In this document: piece after piece, positions 47,501 to 55,545 of the stretch
Numbering within the stretch: the first letter of the stretch is position 1
Layout: each line of letters starts with the position of its first letter
NCBI RefSeq assembly: GCF_944323605.1
Contig: NZ_CALUTC010000001.1
Span: 62,001 to 126,000 of the forward strand
Direction: 5' to 3'
DNA length: 64,000 bases
From: an uncultured Campylobacter sp.
GTDB taxonomy: Bacteria > Campylobacterota > Campylobacteria > Campylobacterales > Campylobacteraceae
Notes under the pieces: generated by a model
The model's input: only the letters and a program-made list of their open reading frames with translations
Told to the model about the DNA's origin: nothing
Database searches by the model: none
Program-made: the position numbers and the translations under genes

Positions 47501-47824
47501 GCGAATGAAAGTTGGGGAAGATATTGGAGTTGGGATTCAAAAGAAACTTGGTCATTGGTTAGCATTTTAGTTTATGCTTCTATTTTACATATAAGAATGA
47601 TACCTAGTCTTTCAAATCAATACAATTTCGCACTTTGTTCCATGTTTGGGTATTGGTCTATAATAATGACTTATTTTGGAGTAAATTATTTTTTAGTAGG
47701 CATGCATTCTTACGCTGCTGGAGAAGCGGTGCAAATACCTAGTTATGTTTATTATGGCTTTTTATTGATGATAGTTTTGGCACTGTTTAGTTATAGAAAA
47801 AAATCCTTTGCGAAAAGACTGTAA
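44591..47824 (+). CDS. ccsBA: Cytochrome c synthase CcsBA (ResB-CcsA fusion)
   Basis: System II cytochrome c synthetase that moves heme outward and attaches it to CxxCH sites, needed for PetC. About 1077 residues: an N-terminal ResB/CcsB part (helices near 10-85, a periplasmic domain to about 460, a helix near 475) and a C-terminal CcsA part from about 770. The WWD heme motif is WGRYWSWDSKETWSL near 973-987, and flanking His residues are present. The ATG at 44591 is preferred over a TTG at 44576 because AGGA lies 5 bases before it. Confidence 0.9.
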   Translation: MKNAFYNFGSLLISVVLFLIFAFACAIATFIESAYGTPTAWAMVYSTLWFGFIQLLLGINLVCAIFRYKMINKNKIPMLLFHISFLFILLGSIFTRYMGFEGILHIRENEENSLIESSKSFIKFSTLKDGEVYGKYIQKDIALLPFVNNFNINLDLDADEAVLRYKNLLLDAKEVFVEDENSSALLSMMLSLNGEARELIFSKGEVKNIAGVNFYFMSDEKPVSPYVLVDENLKLSSDKNIKFLSMASGENSVLKAGDFADTSEKRLYDFGVLNFVIKYASKNARIDLKGSNRLQDESFLHWLKSISLESFRTILVSLFGEPQKWQNSSLSFLKDFAMSKDYQALRLGNNAVNALELELEYKGEKSTFYVLEYSGAKRVNVAGQSFFISWGKHIHDLGFSLYLKDFILERYSGSMSPKSYESLVEIRDGDFKQEARIFMNNVLDYKGYRFFQSSYDQDEKGTILSVNQDPGKLTTYIGYTLLFLGMFLNLLNPKSRFRQLASLVSKDSLKNSAPLILICILFFSTNVKAQDLPNISKEHSDKLAALVLQKLNGRMSPFDTISKEILEKLYKDTSYKGMDSNAVVLSMLMNSKAWSEEDIIIMPRNKAVREEIAKILSIEPADYISFADFFDEKGQYKLAKYAENSNRKAPNARGVFDKEIIKLDERANIVNLAFLGELFRFLPKQNDSNNAWLTSYEVLTKLSGEEKEVAVVLLDNYFTSVKNALQSGDWNDANKALDNISAYQKKFSAQIMPSEGKIYGEIFMNESKPFVKLTPIYLLAGLLLLILIIAKMLKPKLNISLIFKIVYAINVIAFILHSAGLAMRAYIAEHAPWSNAYESMVYIAWALALSGIFFSRKSPIALALTSILSGIVLQVAHLSEMDPQITNLMPVLDSYWLVIHVSVITASYGFLGLCALLGIFVLCLFCFMKKDSKHNENIARNILEATRINEMAMILGLCLLTVGNFLGAIWANESWGRYWSWDSKETWSLVSILVYASILHIRMIPSLSNQYNFALCSMFGYWSIIMTYFGVNYFLVGMHSYAAGEAVQIPSYVYYGFLLMIVLALFSYRKKSFAKRL

Positions 47825-47834
47825 GGAGGCTTAA

Positions 47835-48278
47835 TTGAATAATTCTTTTTTAGCTTTTATTTTCGTAGTTTTAGTTGTTTTAATTATAATTTTTTGTTTT
47901 ATTGTGCTTTCTTATCTAAGAAAAAGAAATCCAAGTGCTATAGAAAAAACGGTTGCTAAAAAAGCTGTTACTTTAGATCAACTTTTCAATGAAATAGCAA
48001 ATCCAAAATTAAATTCTGATGATATACAAAAAATAATTTTAAAATTTATAGATAGTCAAACTTTGCCCAGCAAATTTGGAAAAAAACTAAGTGCTGATGC
48101 TAAGAAAAAGCTTGAATTCGTAACAGCTGTCGCGGTTCATCAAAACGCAAGTGCAAAAAATATAGCCTTTTTAAATAGAGAGTTAAGCAAAAGATACACC
48201 GCTTACAAGCAAGATATATTAGCATACGAGCAAATAGGACTTGCAAAAAGAAATATAATAGAAGCTAGGTCTAGGTAA
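47835..48278 (+). CDS. Hypothetical protein with N-terminal membrane helix
   Basis: A 147-residue protein. One strong N-terminal helix (about 5-27, FLAFIFVVLVVLIIIFCFIV region) anchors it, with the rest a basic, helical cytoplasmic domain ending in RNIIEARSR. No known motif. The TTG start has a near-perfect AAGGAGG 5 bases upstream. It lies between ccsBA and flgR, 4 bases before flgR; a similar gene neighbours flgR in C. jejuni. Function unknown. Confidence 0.72.
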   Translation: MNNSFLAFIFVVLVVLIIIFCFIVLSYLRKRNPSAIEKTVAKKAVTLDQLFNEIANPKLNSDDIQKIILKFIDSQTLPSKFGKKLSADAKKKLEFVTAVAVHQNASAKNIAFLNRELSKRYTAYKQDILAYEQIGLAKRNIIEARSR

Positions 48279-48282
48279 TATT

Positions 48283-49560
48283 ATGAATATAGTTATTGTA
48301 GAAGACGATATAAATATGAGAAAATCGCTTGAAATAGCTTTGGCTGAATTTGAGGAATTTAGCATAAAAAGCTATAAATCAGCTACAGAGGCTTTAAAAA
48401 AGATAGATGATAATGTAGATCTTATAATCACAGATATAAATATGCCAGGAATTGACGGTATAGAATTTGTAAAATCTTGTGGAAATAAATATGATTTTAT
48501 CATAATAACAGGCAATGCTACTTTAAATAGAGCTATCGAGGCAGTTAGGCTTGGAGTTAAAGACTTTTTAACTAAGCCATTTGATATACAAACCTTGGTA
48601 CAAGCTATCAAAAGAGTTAAGGTAATAAGGCAAAAAAGTGCAGATAAAACAAATCTTAAAACTACGCAAAATGATTTTTTTGCCTCATCAAAAGCACTAG
48701 ATGAAGCATTAAAGTTAAGCTTAAAGGTCGCACAAACTGATGCTAGCGTTATGTTTTTTGGAGAAAGTGGAGTTGGAAAGGAACTTTTTGCAAATTATGT
48801 GCATAAAAATTCAAAACGTTCTTCAAAGCCTTTTATAGCCATAAATATGGCAGCAATTCCCGCTAATTTGATAGAAAGTGAGCTTTTTGGTTTCGAAAAA
48901 GGAGCTTTTACAGATGCGAATTCTACCAAACAAGGTCTTTTTGAATTAGCAAATGATGGAACATTATTTTTAGATGAAATAGGAGAAATGCCTTTTGAAA
49001 TTCAAGCTAAGCTTTTAAGAGCATTACAAGAAAGAGAGATTACAAGGCTTGGTGGAACAAAAAGTATAAAGATAAATGTTAGAGTAATATCTGCAACAAA
49101 TGCGGATATAGAAAAAAAGATTAAAAATAATGATTTTAGAAGTGATTTGTATTACCGTTTAAATACTGTTCCTATACAAATTCCCCCATTAAGACAAAGA
49201 AAAGATGAAATTTTTGGTATAGCTCAAAGGGTGTTAGAAGATACTTGCAAAGAGTATGGATTTGACAAAAAAAATCTAAGCGATGAAGCGAAGAAAGCTT
49301 TATTAGATTATGATTATCCGGGCAATATAAGAGAGCTTATATCTATAGTGCAAAGAGCTTGTATTTTAAGTGATGGTAGCACAATCAGTGCTGATGATTT
49401 GTTTTTAGAAGCTAGAAAGGCAAAAGATATTAAAGATATGGAAAAAGAGCTTATACTAGAGGTCTTATCAAGCACTAATGGTGATGTTAAAGAAGCTGCA
49501 AAAATTCTTGGTATGAGTGAAAAGAAAATAGAAGAAAAAATAAAAATATATACAAATTAA
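48283..49560 (+). CDS. flgR: Sigma54-dependent flagellar response regulator FlgR
   Basis: Activates sigma54-dependent flagellar rod, hook and basal-body genes after phosphorylation by FlgS. Receiver domain about 1-115 with phospho-acceptor Asp51 (TDINMPG) and Lys in FLTKPF. AAA+ domain from about 130: Walker A GESGVGKE near 161, sigma54-contact GAFTDA near 206 (a variant of GAFTGA), LFLDEIGEM Walker B. A Fis-like helix-turn-helix is recognisable at the C terminus (DVKEAAKILGMSEKKIEEK). An A8 run lies at 49267-49274; homopolymer slippage in flgR is known in C. jejuni. Confidence 0.92.
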   Translation: MNIVIVEDDINMRKSLEIALAEFEEFSIKSYKSATEALKKIDDNVDLIITDINMPGIDGIEFVKSCGNKYDFIIITGNATLNRAIEAVRLGVKDFLTKPFDIQTLVQAIKRVKVIRQKSADKTNLKTTQNDFFASSKALDEALKLSLKVAQTDASVMFFGESGVGKELFANYVHKNSKRSSKPFIAINMAAIPANLIESELFGFEKGAFTDANSTKQGLFELANDGTLFLDEIGEMPFEIQAKLLRALQEREITRLGGTKSIKINVRVISATNADIEKKIKNNDFRSDLYYRLNTVPIQIPPLRQRKDEIFGIAQRVLEDTCKEYGFDKKNLSDEAKKALLDYDYPGNIRELISIVQRACILSDGSTISADDLFLEARKAKDIKDMEKELILEVLSSTNGDVKEAAKILGMSEKKIEEKIKIYTN

Positions 49561-49571
49561 AAAGGTTAGAT

Positions 49572-50600
49572 ATGAAAACATTTAGGATAGCTATAGTTGG
49601 GGCAACAGGTGCAGTCGGAGAGGAGCTTTTAAGAGTTTTAGAAGAGCAAAAATTCCCAGTTGCAAGCATATTGGCTTTAGCAAGTAAAAATAGCGTAGGA
49701 AAAAAGGTAGAATTTAAAGGTGAAAATATACCAGTAAAAGAGCTTAGCAAAACAGTTTTTAAAGAAAATCCAGTAGATATAGCTTTTTTTTCAGCAGGTG
49801 GTTCTATATCTGCTGAATTTGCCAAATATGCAGTAGAAGCTGGTGCTGTAGTGATAGATAATACAAGCTATTTTAGAATGGATAAAGATGTGCCTTTAGT
49901 TGTGCCAGAAGTAAATTCAGATGATATAAAACTTTATAAAAAAACAGGCATAATAGCAAATCCAAACTGCTCTACAATACAAATGGTGCATATCTTAAAG
50001 CCACTTGATGATCTTTATGATTTAAAAAGAGTTGATGTAAGCACATATCAAGCAGCTAGCGGGGCTGGTATGAAAGGTATGAAAGAATTAAGCGACGGTT
50101 TGCAAAGTTTTTTTGCCTTTAAGCTGAATGATTTTAAAGCGAAAGTTTTTCCTTACACTCTAGCCTTAAATTTAATACCTCAAATAGATTCTTTTGATGA
50201 ACTTAGTTTATATACAAAAGAAGAGCTAAAAATGGTAAATGAGACTCAGAAAATTTTGCATAAAAAATTAGCTATTTCAGCGACTTGCGTAAGAGTTCCT
50301 GTTTTGCGTTCTCATAGCGAGAGTATGAGCCTTACATTTAAAAAGGAAGTAGATTTAAATGAAGCTAAAGAAGCACTTAAAAAACATAAGCATATAAAAG
50401 TTATAGATGATATAAAAAAACAAAAATATCCTATGCCTCTTTTCACAAGTGATACAGATGATACGTATGTTGGTAGGATGAGGCTTGATTTAAATTCTAA
50501 AAAGATACTTCATCTTTGGTGTGTTGCTGATCAAATTCGCGTGGGAGCAGCCACAAATGCCGTTAGAATAGCTAAACAATTTATAAGATTGAAAAAATGA
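49572..50600 (+). CDS. asd: Aspartate-semialdehyde dehydrogenase
   Basis: Makes aspartate semialdehyde for lysine, diaminopimelate, threonine and methionine. 342 residues. NADP fold VGATGAVGEELLRVL at the start, catalytic Cys in ANPNCSTIQM near 131-140 and substrate-binding RVPVLRSHSES near 239-249. It follows flgR by 11 bases. Its stop overlaps the next gene (ATGA). Confidence 0.95.
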   Translation: MKTFRIAIVGATGAVGEELLRVLEEQKFPVASILALASKNSVGKKVEFKGENIPVKELSKTVFKENPVDIAFFSAGGSISAEFAKYAVEAGAVVIDNTSYFRMDKDVPLVVPEVNSDDIKLYKKTGIIANPNCSTIQMVHILKPLDDLYDLKRVDVSTYQAASGAGMKGMKELSDGLQSFFAFKLNDFKAKVFPYTLALNLIPQIDSFDELSLYTKEELKMVNETQKILHKKLAISATCVRVPVLRSHSESMSLTFKKEVDLNEAKEALKKHKHIKVIDDIKKQKYPMPLFTSDTDDTYVGRMRLDLNSKKILHLWCVADQIRVGAATNAVRIAKQFIRLKK

Positions 50601-51100
50601 GTAGATTTTTTGAATCTTTATTGGTAAAGTGCAGATTTGTAACTATACTTCCCGTCATATTTGCCTTACTTGGCACTTTTGTTTTATTTATCATAGCTTC
50701 TTATGATGTTATCAAGGTTTTGCTTTATACCTTTGAGTATTTTGTTTCTGAAAATTCAAACATAGATTTACACGAGGATATAGTAGCTCTTTTGGTTGGG
50801 GCTGTTGATCTTTATTTAATGGCTTTGGTGCTTTTTATTTTTTCTTTTGGCATATATGAGCTTTTTATATCAGAAATAGAAGATTTTAAAGGTTTAAAAC
50901 AGTCAAAAGTATTGGAAGTTCATAGTCTAGACCAGCTAAAAGATAAATTGGCAAAAGTAATAATTATGGTTTTAATAGTAAATTTTTTTCAAAGAATTTT
51001 ACAAATGAAGCTTGATAATATGCTTGATATGGCATACTTAGCCCTTTCTATATTTGCTCTTTGTTTGGGACTTTACTTTTTGCATAAGGGCAGTCATTAA
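50597..51100 (+). CDS. UPF0114 (YqhA-like) membrane protein
   Basis: A 167-residue membrane protein of the YqhA/UPF0114 family, with three to four hydrophobic helices (near 17-40, 62-90, 115-135 and 142-160). The conserved VGAVDLYLMALVLFIFSFGIYELF stretch spans the second. The family has no firm function. ATG overlaps the asd stop. Confidence 0.83.
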   Translation: MSRFFESLLVKCRFVTILPVIFALLGTFVLFIIASYDVIKVLLYTFEYFVSENSNIDLHEDIVALLVGAVDLYLMALVLFIFSFGIYELFISEIEDFKGLKQSKVLEVHSLDQLKDKLAKVIIMVLIVNFFQRILQMKLDNMLDMAYLALSIFALCLGLYFLHKGSH

Positions 51101-51103
51101 TAT

Positions 51104-51451
51104 ATGCCTTCATCTACTGTTTTTAAGGATTTTGTTTTAGAGCAGCTTTATCTTTGCACGAATGCTTACCATTTTAGTGCTAGAAAGATGTTTGGAGAAT
51201 TTTGCATTTATATACACTCTAATGGTGAGAAAAAAGCACTTTTTTTGATATGCGATGATACTGTTTTTTTAAAACAAAACGATAAATTTAAAGATATTTT
51301 AAAAGATAATGATTTATCACCTCCTTTTAAAGGAGCTAAACCTTGGTATGTGATAGATATAGAAAATTTAGAGCTTTTAGAGATGATTATTAAAGATGTA
51401 TTTTTGTTTTTAGAACCTTTAAAGATTAAAAATAAGAAAAAAATACCGTGA
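51104..51451 (+). CDS. TfoX N-terminal-domain protein
   Basis: A 115-residue protein consisting of a TfoX_N-like domain: SARKMFGEFCIYI near 25-37, then FLICDDTVFLKQND and a PFKGAKPWYVID stretch. It lacks the C-terminal helix-hairpin region of full TfoX/Sxy, the competence regulator of gammaproteobacteria. A role in competence is therefore unsupported here. It follows the YqhA-like gene by 3 bases. Confidence 0.78.
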   Translation: MPSSTVFKDFVLEQLYLCTNAYHFSARKMFGEFCIYIHSNGEKKALFLICDDTVFLKQNDKFKDILKDNDLSPPFKGAKPWYVIDIENLELLEMIIKDVFLFLEPLKIKNKKKIP

Positions 51452-51513
51452 TTTTATTGTCTTATTGAATTTCTTTTGATAAACTTTTCAAGCGTAGAAT
51501 TTAAGGAGTAAAA

Positions 51514-52242
51514 TTGATACAACTTCAAAATGTAAATAAATATTTTGGCACTCACCATGTTTTAAAAGATATTAATCTTACTATAGGTGAGGGTGAAAAA
51601 TTAGTTATTATAGGTCCAAGCGGTAGCGGAAAAAGCACTACTATTAGATGTATGAATGGGCTTGAAGATATAAGCTCTGGCAAGGTTATTATAAACGATA
51701 TAGAACTTAATCATAAAAGTAGGCTTGAAATTTGTAGAAAATATTGTGCTATGGTATTTCAGCATTTCAACCTCTACCCGCATATGACTGTTTTGCAAAA
51801 TTTAACATTAGCCCCTATAAAACTTCAAAAAAAGAGCAAAAAAGAAGCAGAGGAAATAGCTTATAAATACCTAAAAGTTGTTGGTTTGGAGGAAAAAGCT
51901 AGTGTTTATCCAAATTCTTTAAGTGGCGGTCAGCAGCAAAGAGTCGCTATAGCTAGGTCTCTTTGCACTCAAAAGAAAATCATACTTTTTGATGAACCAA
52001 CTTCTGCACTTGATCCCGAAACAGTGCAAGAAGTCCTTGATGTTATGAGGACAATATCTCACGAAAAAGGCACTACTATGGTTGTTGTTACGCACGAAAT
52101 GGGTTTTGCTAAGGAAGTTGCAGATAGAGTTGTATTTATGGAAGATGGTAGGATTGTAGAAAGCGATACGCCAAAAAATTTCTTTGAGAATCCAAAAAAT
52201 GAGAGAACAAAGAATTTTTTAAGTAAAATTTTAACACATTAA
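51514..52242 (+). CDS. pebC: Aspartate/glutamate ABC transporter ATP-binding protein
   Basis: GlnQ-type ATPase (242 residues) of the Peb1 system. Walker [10 protein letters not shown], signature LSGGQQQR, Walker [15 protein letters not shown] and VTHEM switch are complete. The start is TTG with AAGGAG 5 bases upstream. It leads a four-gene set with peb1A and two permeases, the C. jejuni Peb1 order. Confidence 0.88.
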   Translation: MIQLQNVNKYFGTHHVLKDINLTIGEGEKLVIIGPSGSGKSTTIRCMNGLEDISSGKVIINDIELNHKSRLEICRKYCAMVFQHFNLYPHMTVLQNLTLAPIKLQKKSKKEAEEIAYKYLKVVGLEEKASVYPNSLSGGQQQRVAIARSLCTQKKIILFDEPTSALDPETVQEVLDVMRTISHEKGTTMVVVTHEMGFAKEVADRVVFMEDGRIVESDTPKNFFENPKNERTKNFLSKILTH

Positions 52243-52251
52243 GGAGATTTT

Positions 52252-53031
52252 ATGAAAATTTTTAACTTAAGTTTTTTAAGCTTTTTGCTTATTTTTTTTG
52301 TAGCTTGTGGTGGGCAAGAAAGCTCTTCTGGCAATACTCTTGACAAGATTAAACAAAGAGGAGTGTTAGTAGTTGGCGTTAAAAAAGATGCTCCAAATTT
52401 TGCTCTTTTAAATCAAGAAAGCGGTCAAATAGAAGGCTTTGAGATAGATATGGTAAAGATGCTTGCAAAGGAAATTTTAGGAGATGAAAACAAGGTAAAA
52501 TTAGAAGCTGTAACAGCAAAAACAAGGGGTCCTTTACTAGACAATGGAACTCTTGATGCCATTGTTGCAACTTTTACTATAACTGATGAAAGAAAAAAAA
52601 CATATGATTTTTCACAGTCTTATTACAGCGATCCTATAGGATTTTTAGTATTGAAAGAAAATGGATTTACCAGCTTTAAAGATCTTAATGGAAAAGTCAT
52701 AGGTGTTGCTCAGTCTGCTACTACAAATAAAGCTGTTGAGGCTGCTGCAAATAAACTTGGTATTAAGGTAGATATAAAAGAATTTCCTGATTATCCATCT
52801 TTAAAAACCGCCCTTGATTCAAAAAGAATAGATGCTTTTTCTGTTGATAAGTCTATATTAAGAGGATATTTAGATGATAAAAATGTCATATTAGATGATA
52901 ATTTAGATGCACAAGAATATGGCATAGCTACTAGAAAAAGTGATCCACAATGGAGCAAATTTGTAAGCGATTTTGTTTCAAACAATAAACAAGTTATTGA
53001 TGAATTAGCTGTTAAATGGAATTTAAAATAA
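52252..53031 (+). CDS. peb1A: Aspartate/glutamate-binding protein Peb1A
   Basis: Solute-binding component for aspartate and glutamate, also described as an adhesin (CBF1) in C. jejuni. 259 residues. The signal ends in a lipobox-like FFVACG (Cys19). LDKIKQRGVLVVGVKKDAPNF opens the SBP_bac_3 fold, and the ligand-binding TITDERKKTYDFSQSYY and GVAQSATTNKA segments follow. AAGGAG precedes the ATG. It is followed by a hairpin with a T run, which probably raises its level above the permeases. Confidence 0.9.
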   Translation: MKIFNLSFLSFLLIFFVACGGQESSSGNTLDKIKQRGVLVVGVKKDAPNFALLNQESGQIEGFEIDMVKMLAKEILGDENKVKLEAVTAKTRGPLLDNGTLDAIVATFTITDERKKTYDFSQSYYSDPIGFLVLKENGFTSFKDLNGKVIGVAQSATTNKAVEAAANKLGIKVDIKEFPDYPSLKTALDSKRIDAFSVDKSILRGYLDDKNVILDDNLDAQEYGIATRKSDPQWSKFVSDFVSNNKQVIDELAVKWNLK

Positions 53032-53035
53032 TCTT

Positions 53036-53059
53036 AAGCTAGGTAAAACCTAGCTTTTT
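53036..53059 (+). terminator. Intra-operon terminator/attenuator between peb1A and the permeases
   Basis: Perfect 9-base inverted repeat (53036-53044 with 53048-53056) around AAA, with five T at the end. It lies 4 bases after the peb1A stop and before the ribosome site of the next gene. It would stop most transcripts after the binding protein and allow some read-through. Confidence 0.65.
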
Positions 53060-53070
53060 AAAGGACTATC

Positions 53071-53766
53071 TTGGATAATAATTCACCATTTGCTCTTTGG
53101 AGATGGCTTGACACCTTGTCGAATTTTTCTAATTTTTTAGAAGGCTTTTCTTATACTTTGTCAGTTGCTTTTTTAGCACTTTGTATAGCTGTTGTTATGG
53201 GTGTTTTTCACGCTCTTTTAGCTACTTCTAAATTTATGATTTTAAAAATTTGGGCTAGAATTTATGTAGAATTTTTTCAAAATACACCACTTCTTATAAA
53301 TCTTTTCTTTTTGTATTTTGTTTTACCTATGATGCCTGTTGTTGGTGTTACACTTGATGTTTTTACTATAGGTGTAATAGGCATAGGAGTTTATCACGGA
53401 GCTTATATGAGCGAGGTTGTTAGGGCTGGTATTTTATCTATCCCAAAGGGTCAATTTGAAGCAGCACGGTCTCAAGGCTTTAGCTATATTCAATCTATGC
53501 TTTATATTATTTTGCCGCAAACACTTAAGATAATATTGCCCCCTTCTACAAATCAGGCTATAAATCTTATAAAAAATACCTCTGTTTTAGCCATTATAAC
53601 AGGAGCAGAGCTTATGTATAGAGTGGATTCTTATGCACAGTCAAGCCTTAACTATGCTCCAGCTTATATTATAGCTGGTGTTCTTTATTTTACAGTTTGT
53701 TATCTTCTTTCTTTTTTTGTTAGAAGATATGAAGAAAAACTTAAAAAAGTGCATTTATCAAGGTAA
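53071..53766 (+). CDS. Amino-acid ABC transporter permease of the Peb1 system, first
   Basis: A 231-residue permease. Helices are clear; QNTPLLINLFFLYFVL and the EAA loop SIPKGQFEAARSQGF near 126-140 are typical. The TTG start follows AAAGGAC. The DNA around the EAA loop (53438-53467) is identical to that in the next permease. It uses Peb1A and PebC. Confidence 0.87.
   Translation: MDNNSPFALWRWLDTLSNFSNFLEGFSYTLSVAFLALCIAVVMGVFHALLATSKFMILKIWARIYVEFFQNTPLLINLFFLYFVLPMMPVVGVTLDVFTIGVIGIGVYHGAYMSEVVRAGILSIPKGQFEAARSQGFSYIQSMLYIILPQTLKIILPPSTNQAINLIKNTSVLAIITGAELMYRVDSYAQSSLNYAPAYIIAGVLYFTVCYLLSFFVRRYEEKLKKVHLSR
53438..53467 (+). repeat. 30-bp direct repeat, copy 1 (permease EAA loop)
   Basis: Thirty bases identical to 54106-54135, both encoding Ile-Pro-Lys-Gly-Gln-Phe-Glu-Ala-Ala in the docking loop of the two Peb1 permeases. 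The flanking DNA differs. Confidence 0.85.
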
Positions 53767-53771
53767 ATTAT

Positions 53772-54428
53772 ATGAATATTATAAATTTTTACGCACTTTT
53801 AAATGGTCTTTGGCTAACCATAGTTATGGCTTTTTTTGCTGCCACTGGAGCTATAATTTTTGGTTCTATTTTAGCTGTTTTAAGAAATTATGCTAATAAC
53901 GGTTTTTTAAAAATTTTAGGAATTTTATCTTCAGCTTATATAGAAATTTTCAGAAACACTCCCTTGCTTTTATGGATGTATGCTTCTTGTTTTGTTTTGC
54001 CTATTTTGCTTGGCATACCTGCTAATTATGCAGTTTTAGGAACTATAGGCTTATTTTTATACACTAGCTCTGTTATGGCAGAGATAATAAGAGGCGGTCT
54101 TAATGCTATCCCAAAGGGTCAATTTGAAGCAGCACATGCACAGGGTTTTTCTTTTTCATTTACACTTTGGTATATAGTTTTTCCTCAATGTTATAAAAAG
54201 GTAACTCCTACTATATTATCTCAATGCGTAACAACTATAAAAGATACTTCATTTTTAGCCGCTTTAAATGTTTCAGAGCTTACCAATGTTTCAAAAGACA
54301 TTCTTAGCTCTCTTAAAGATTTTAATCAAATAGTTTCTGTTTTTATTACAGTAGCAGGTCTTTATTTTATAGTGTGTTTTTCTTTATCAATTTTAGTTAG
54401 ATACTTATCAAGACATAACCACTACTAG
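53772..54428 (+). CDS. Amino-acid ABC transporter permease of the Peb1 system, second
   Basis: A 218-residue permease with RNTPLLLWMYASCF and the EAA loop AIPKGQFEAAHAQGF near 110-124. It begins 5 bases after the first permease and is the last gene of the operon, followed by a strong hairpin. It pairs with the first permease as a heterodimer. Confidence 0.87.
   Translation: MNIINFYALLNGLWLTIVMAFFAATGAIIFGSILAVLRNYANNGFLKILGILSSAYIEIFRNTPLLLWMYASCFVLPILLGIPANYAVLGTIGLFLYTSSVMAEIIRGGLNAIPKGQFEAAHAQGFSFSFTLWYIVFPQCYKKVTPTILSQCVTTIKDTSFLAALNVSELTNVSKDILSSLKDFNQIVSVFITVAGLYFIVCFSLSILVRYLSRHNHY
54106..54135 (+). repeat. 30-bp direct repeat, copy 2 (permease EAA loop)
   Basis: Second copy of the 30-base identity described at 53438-53467, 668 bases apart. 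Confidence 0.85.
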
Positions 54429-54443
54429 TTTTAGATACTAAAT

Positions 54444-54469
54444 AATTTGTGCTTAAGTAAGCACAAATT
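54444..54469. terminator. Bidirectional hairpin between the Peb1 operon and tcuB
   Basis: Perfect 12-base inverted repeat (54444-54455 with 54458-54469) between convergent genes. T-rich sequence flanks it downstream and A/T on the other side, so it can serve both strands. Confidence 0.7.
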
Positions 54470-54477
54470 TATATTTA

Positions 54478-55542
54478 TTAATGTTCATCTTCTGCATTAA
54501 ATTTTAGTAATGCTATGAAACGGTAGAACATATGCACAAATTTTGAATATGGAATAAGTATAAAAAATACTAGCACCGTGCTTAAATGAAACCAAAGCAC
54601 ATAAGAAAGCATAGCACTTTCTCTTAAAAACATCAAAACAAGACCACTTAAACTAACTATAAAAAGCATAAGTATAAAAACATAGTCCATAGCTACGGTT
54701 TCTTCATCTATTATATTTTTATCAGCACCAAGCTTTATAAAAAATAATCCTAAAGTGCCTATACACAATAAAATTCCACCGATAGTTCCAAAAAGTTTTG
54801 GAAGTTGTGTTATATCATAAGGTGCAAATATGTGTAAAAAGTGATGATAAAATGCCGCTAAACTAGTGGCTATAAAGCAAAATAAAAAACCATAAGCTGT
54901 AAAATGATGAAAATATCTTCTTATATTGCTTCTTTTTTCATTAGGGTAGGTGCAGCCTTCAGCCTTATGTCCTCCTAGGTATTTAAGGCTTAAAGCATCT
55001 TTTACGCTTTTAATAAATACCGTTGCATTTATATTGCTTAGCCCTATGGCTCTTGAAAATTTCACAAAGCTAAGAATTAAAACTAAGGCTACAAAAAGCG
55101 ATACTAATGTAAAAACAGTTACCATATATTCATAAGATATTATTGCAAAGAAATTGCCATTTGCGTTTGTTTGAGATGTTGAAGCGGCAAAAAAACCTAT
55201 AAAAATAGCTACTACAAGTAGTATGCTAGTAAGCCAAGCATTTTTATCAAAAGCTTTTCCTAAAAAATTTGGACACGCATATTTTTTGTAACTTTCCTTT
55301 CTGACTGAAGCAAATTGTTTTGGTATAGAAACGTTAAATTCGTGAGGTGGTGCATATTGACAGTCATAAAAACACTCACTACAGTTATGGCATAAATTTG
55401 CTAGATAATCTACATCTTGAAGTGAAAAATCCCTTTTCTTTTCCATAGCTGGAAAAACAGCACAAAGTCCCTCACAGTATCTACAAGAATTACATATTAT
55501 ACAAGATTTTGTAGCGTCTTCATAAATTTTACTTATCTTCAT
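54478..55542 (-). CDS. tcuB: TcuB-like 4Fe-4S membrane oxidoreductase
   Basis: A 354-residue protein resembling TcuB/CobZ-C, which re-oxidises the flavin of tricarballylate dehydrogenase and passes electrons to the quinone pool. Two cysteine clusters in the soluble N terminus (CIICNSCRYCEGLC near 14-27 and CHNCSECFYDC near 52-62) fit two 4Fe-4S centres. Six or more membrane helices with His residues follow from about 105, fit for heme or quinone binding. It starts 3 bases after tcuA. Confidence 0.8.
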   Translation of the reverse strand: MKISKIYEDATKSCIICNSCRYCEGLCAVFPAMEKKRDFSLQDVDYLANLCHNCSECFYDCQYAPPHEFNVSIPKQFASVRKESYKKYACPNFLGKAFDKNAWLTSILLVVAIFIGFFAASTSQTNANGNFFAIISYEYMVTVFTLVSLFVALVLILSFVKFSRAIGLSNINATVFIKSVKDALSLKYLGGHKAEGCTYPNEKRSNIRRYFHHFTAYGFLFCFIATSLAAFYHHFLHIFAPYDITQLPKLFGTIGGILLCIGTLGLFFIKLGADKNIIDEETVAMDYVFILMLFIVSLSGLVLMFLRESAMLSYVLWFHLSTVLVFFILIPYSKFVHMFYRFIALLKFNAEDEH

Positions 55543-55545
55543 TTT

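Noticed and set aside
51104-51451. Competence regulator Sxy/TfoX
   Set aside because: Only the N-terminal TfoX domain is present, and Campylobacter competence is not known to use Sxy; kept as a domain-level call only.
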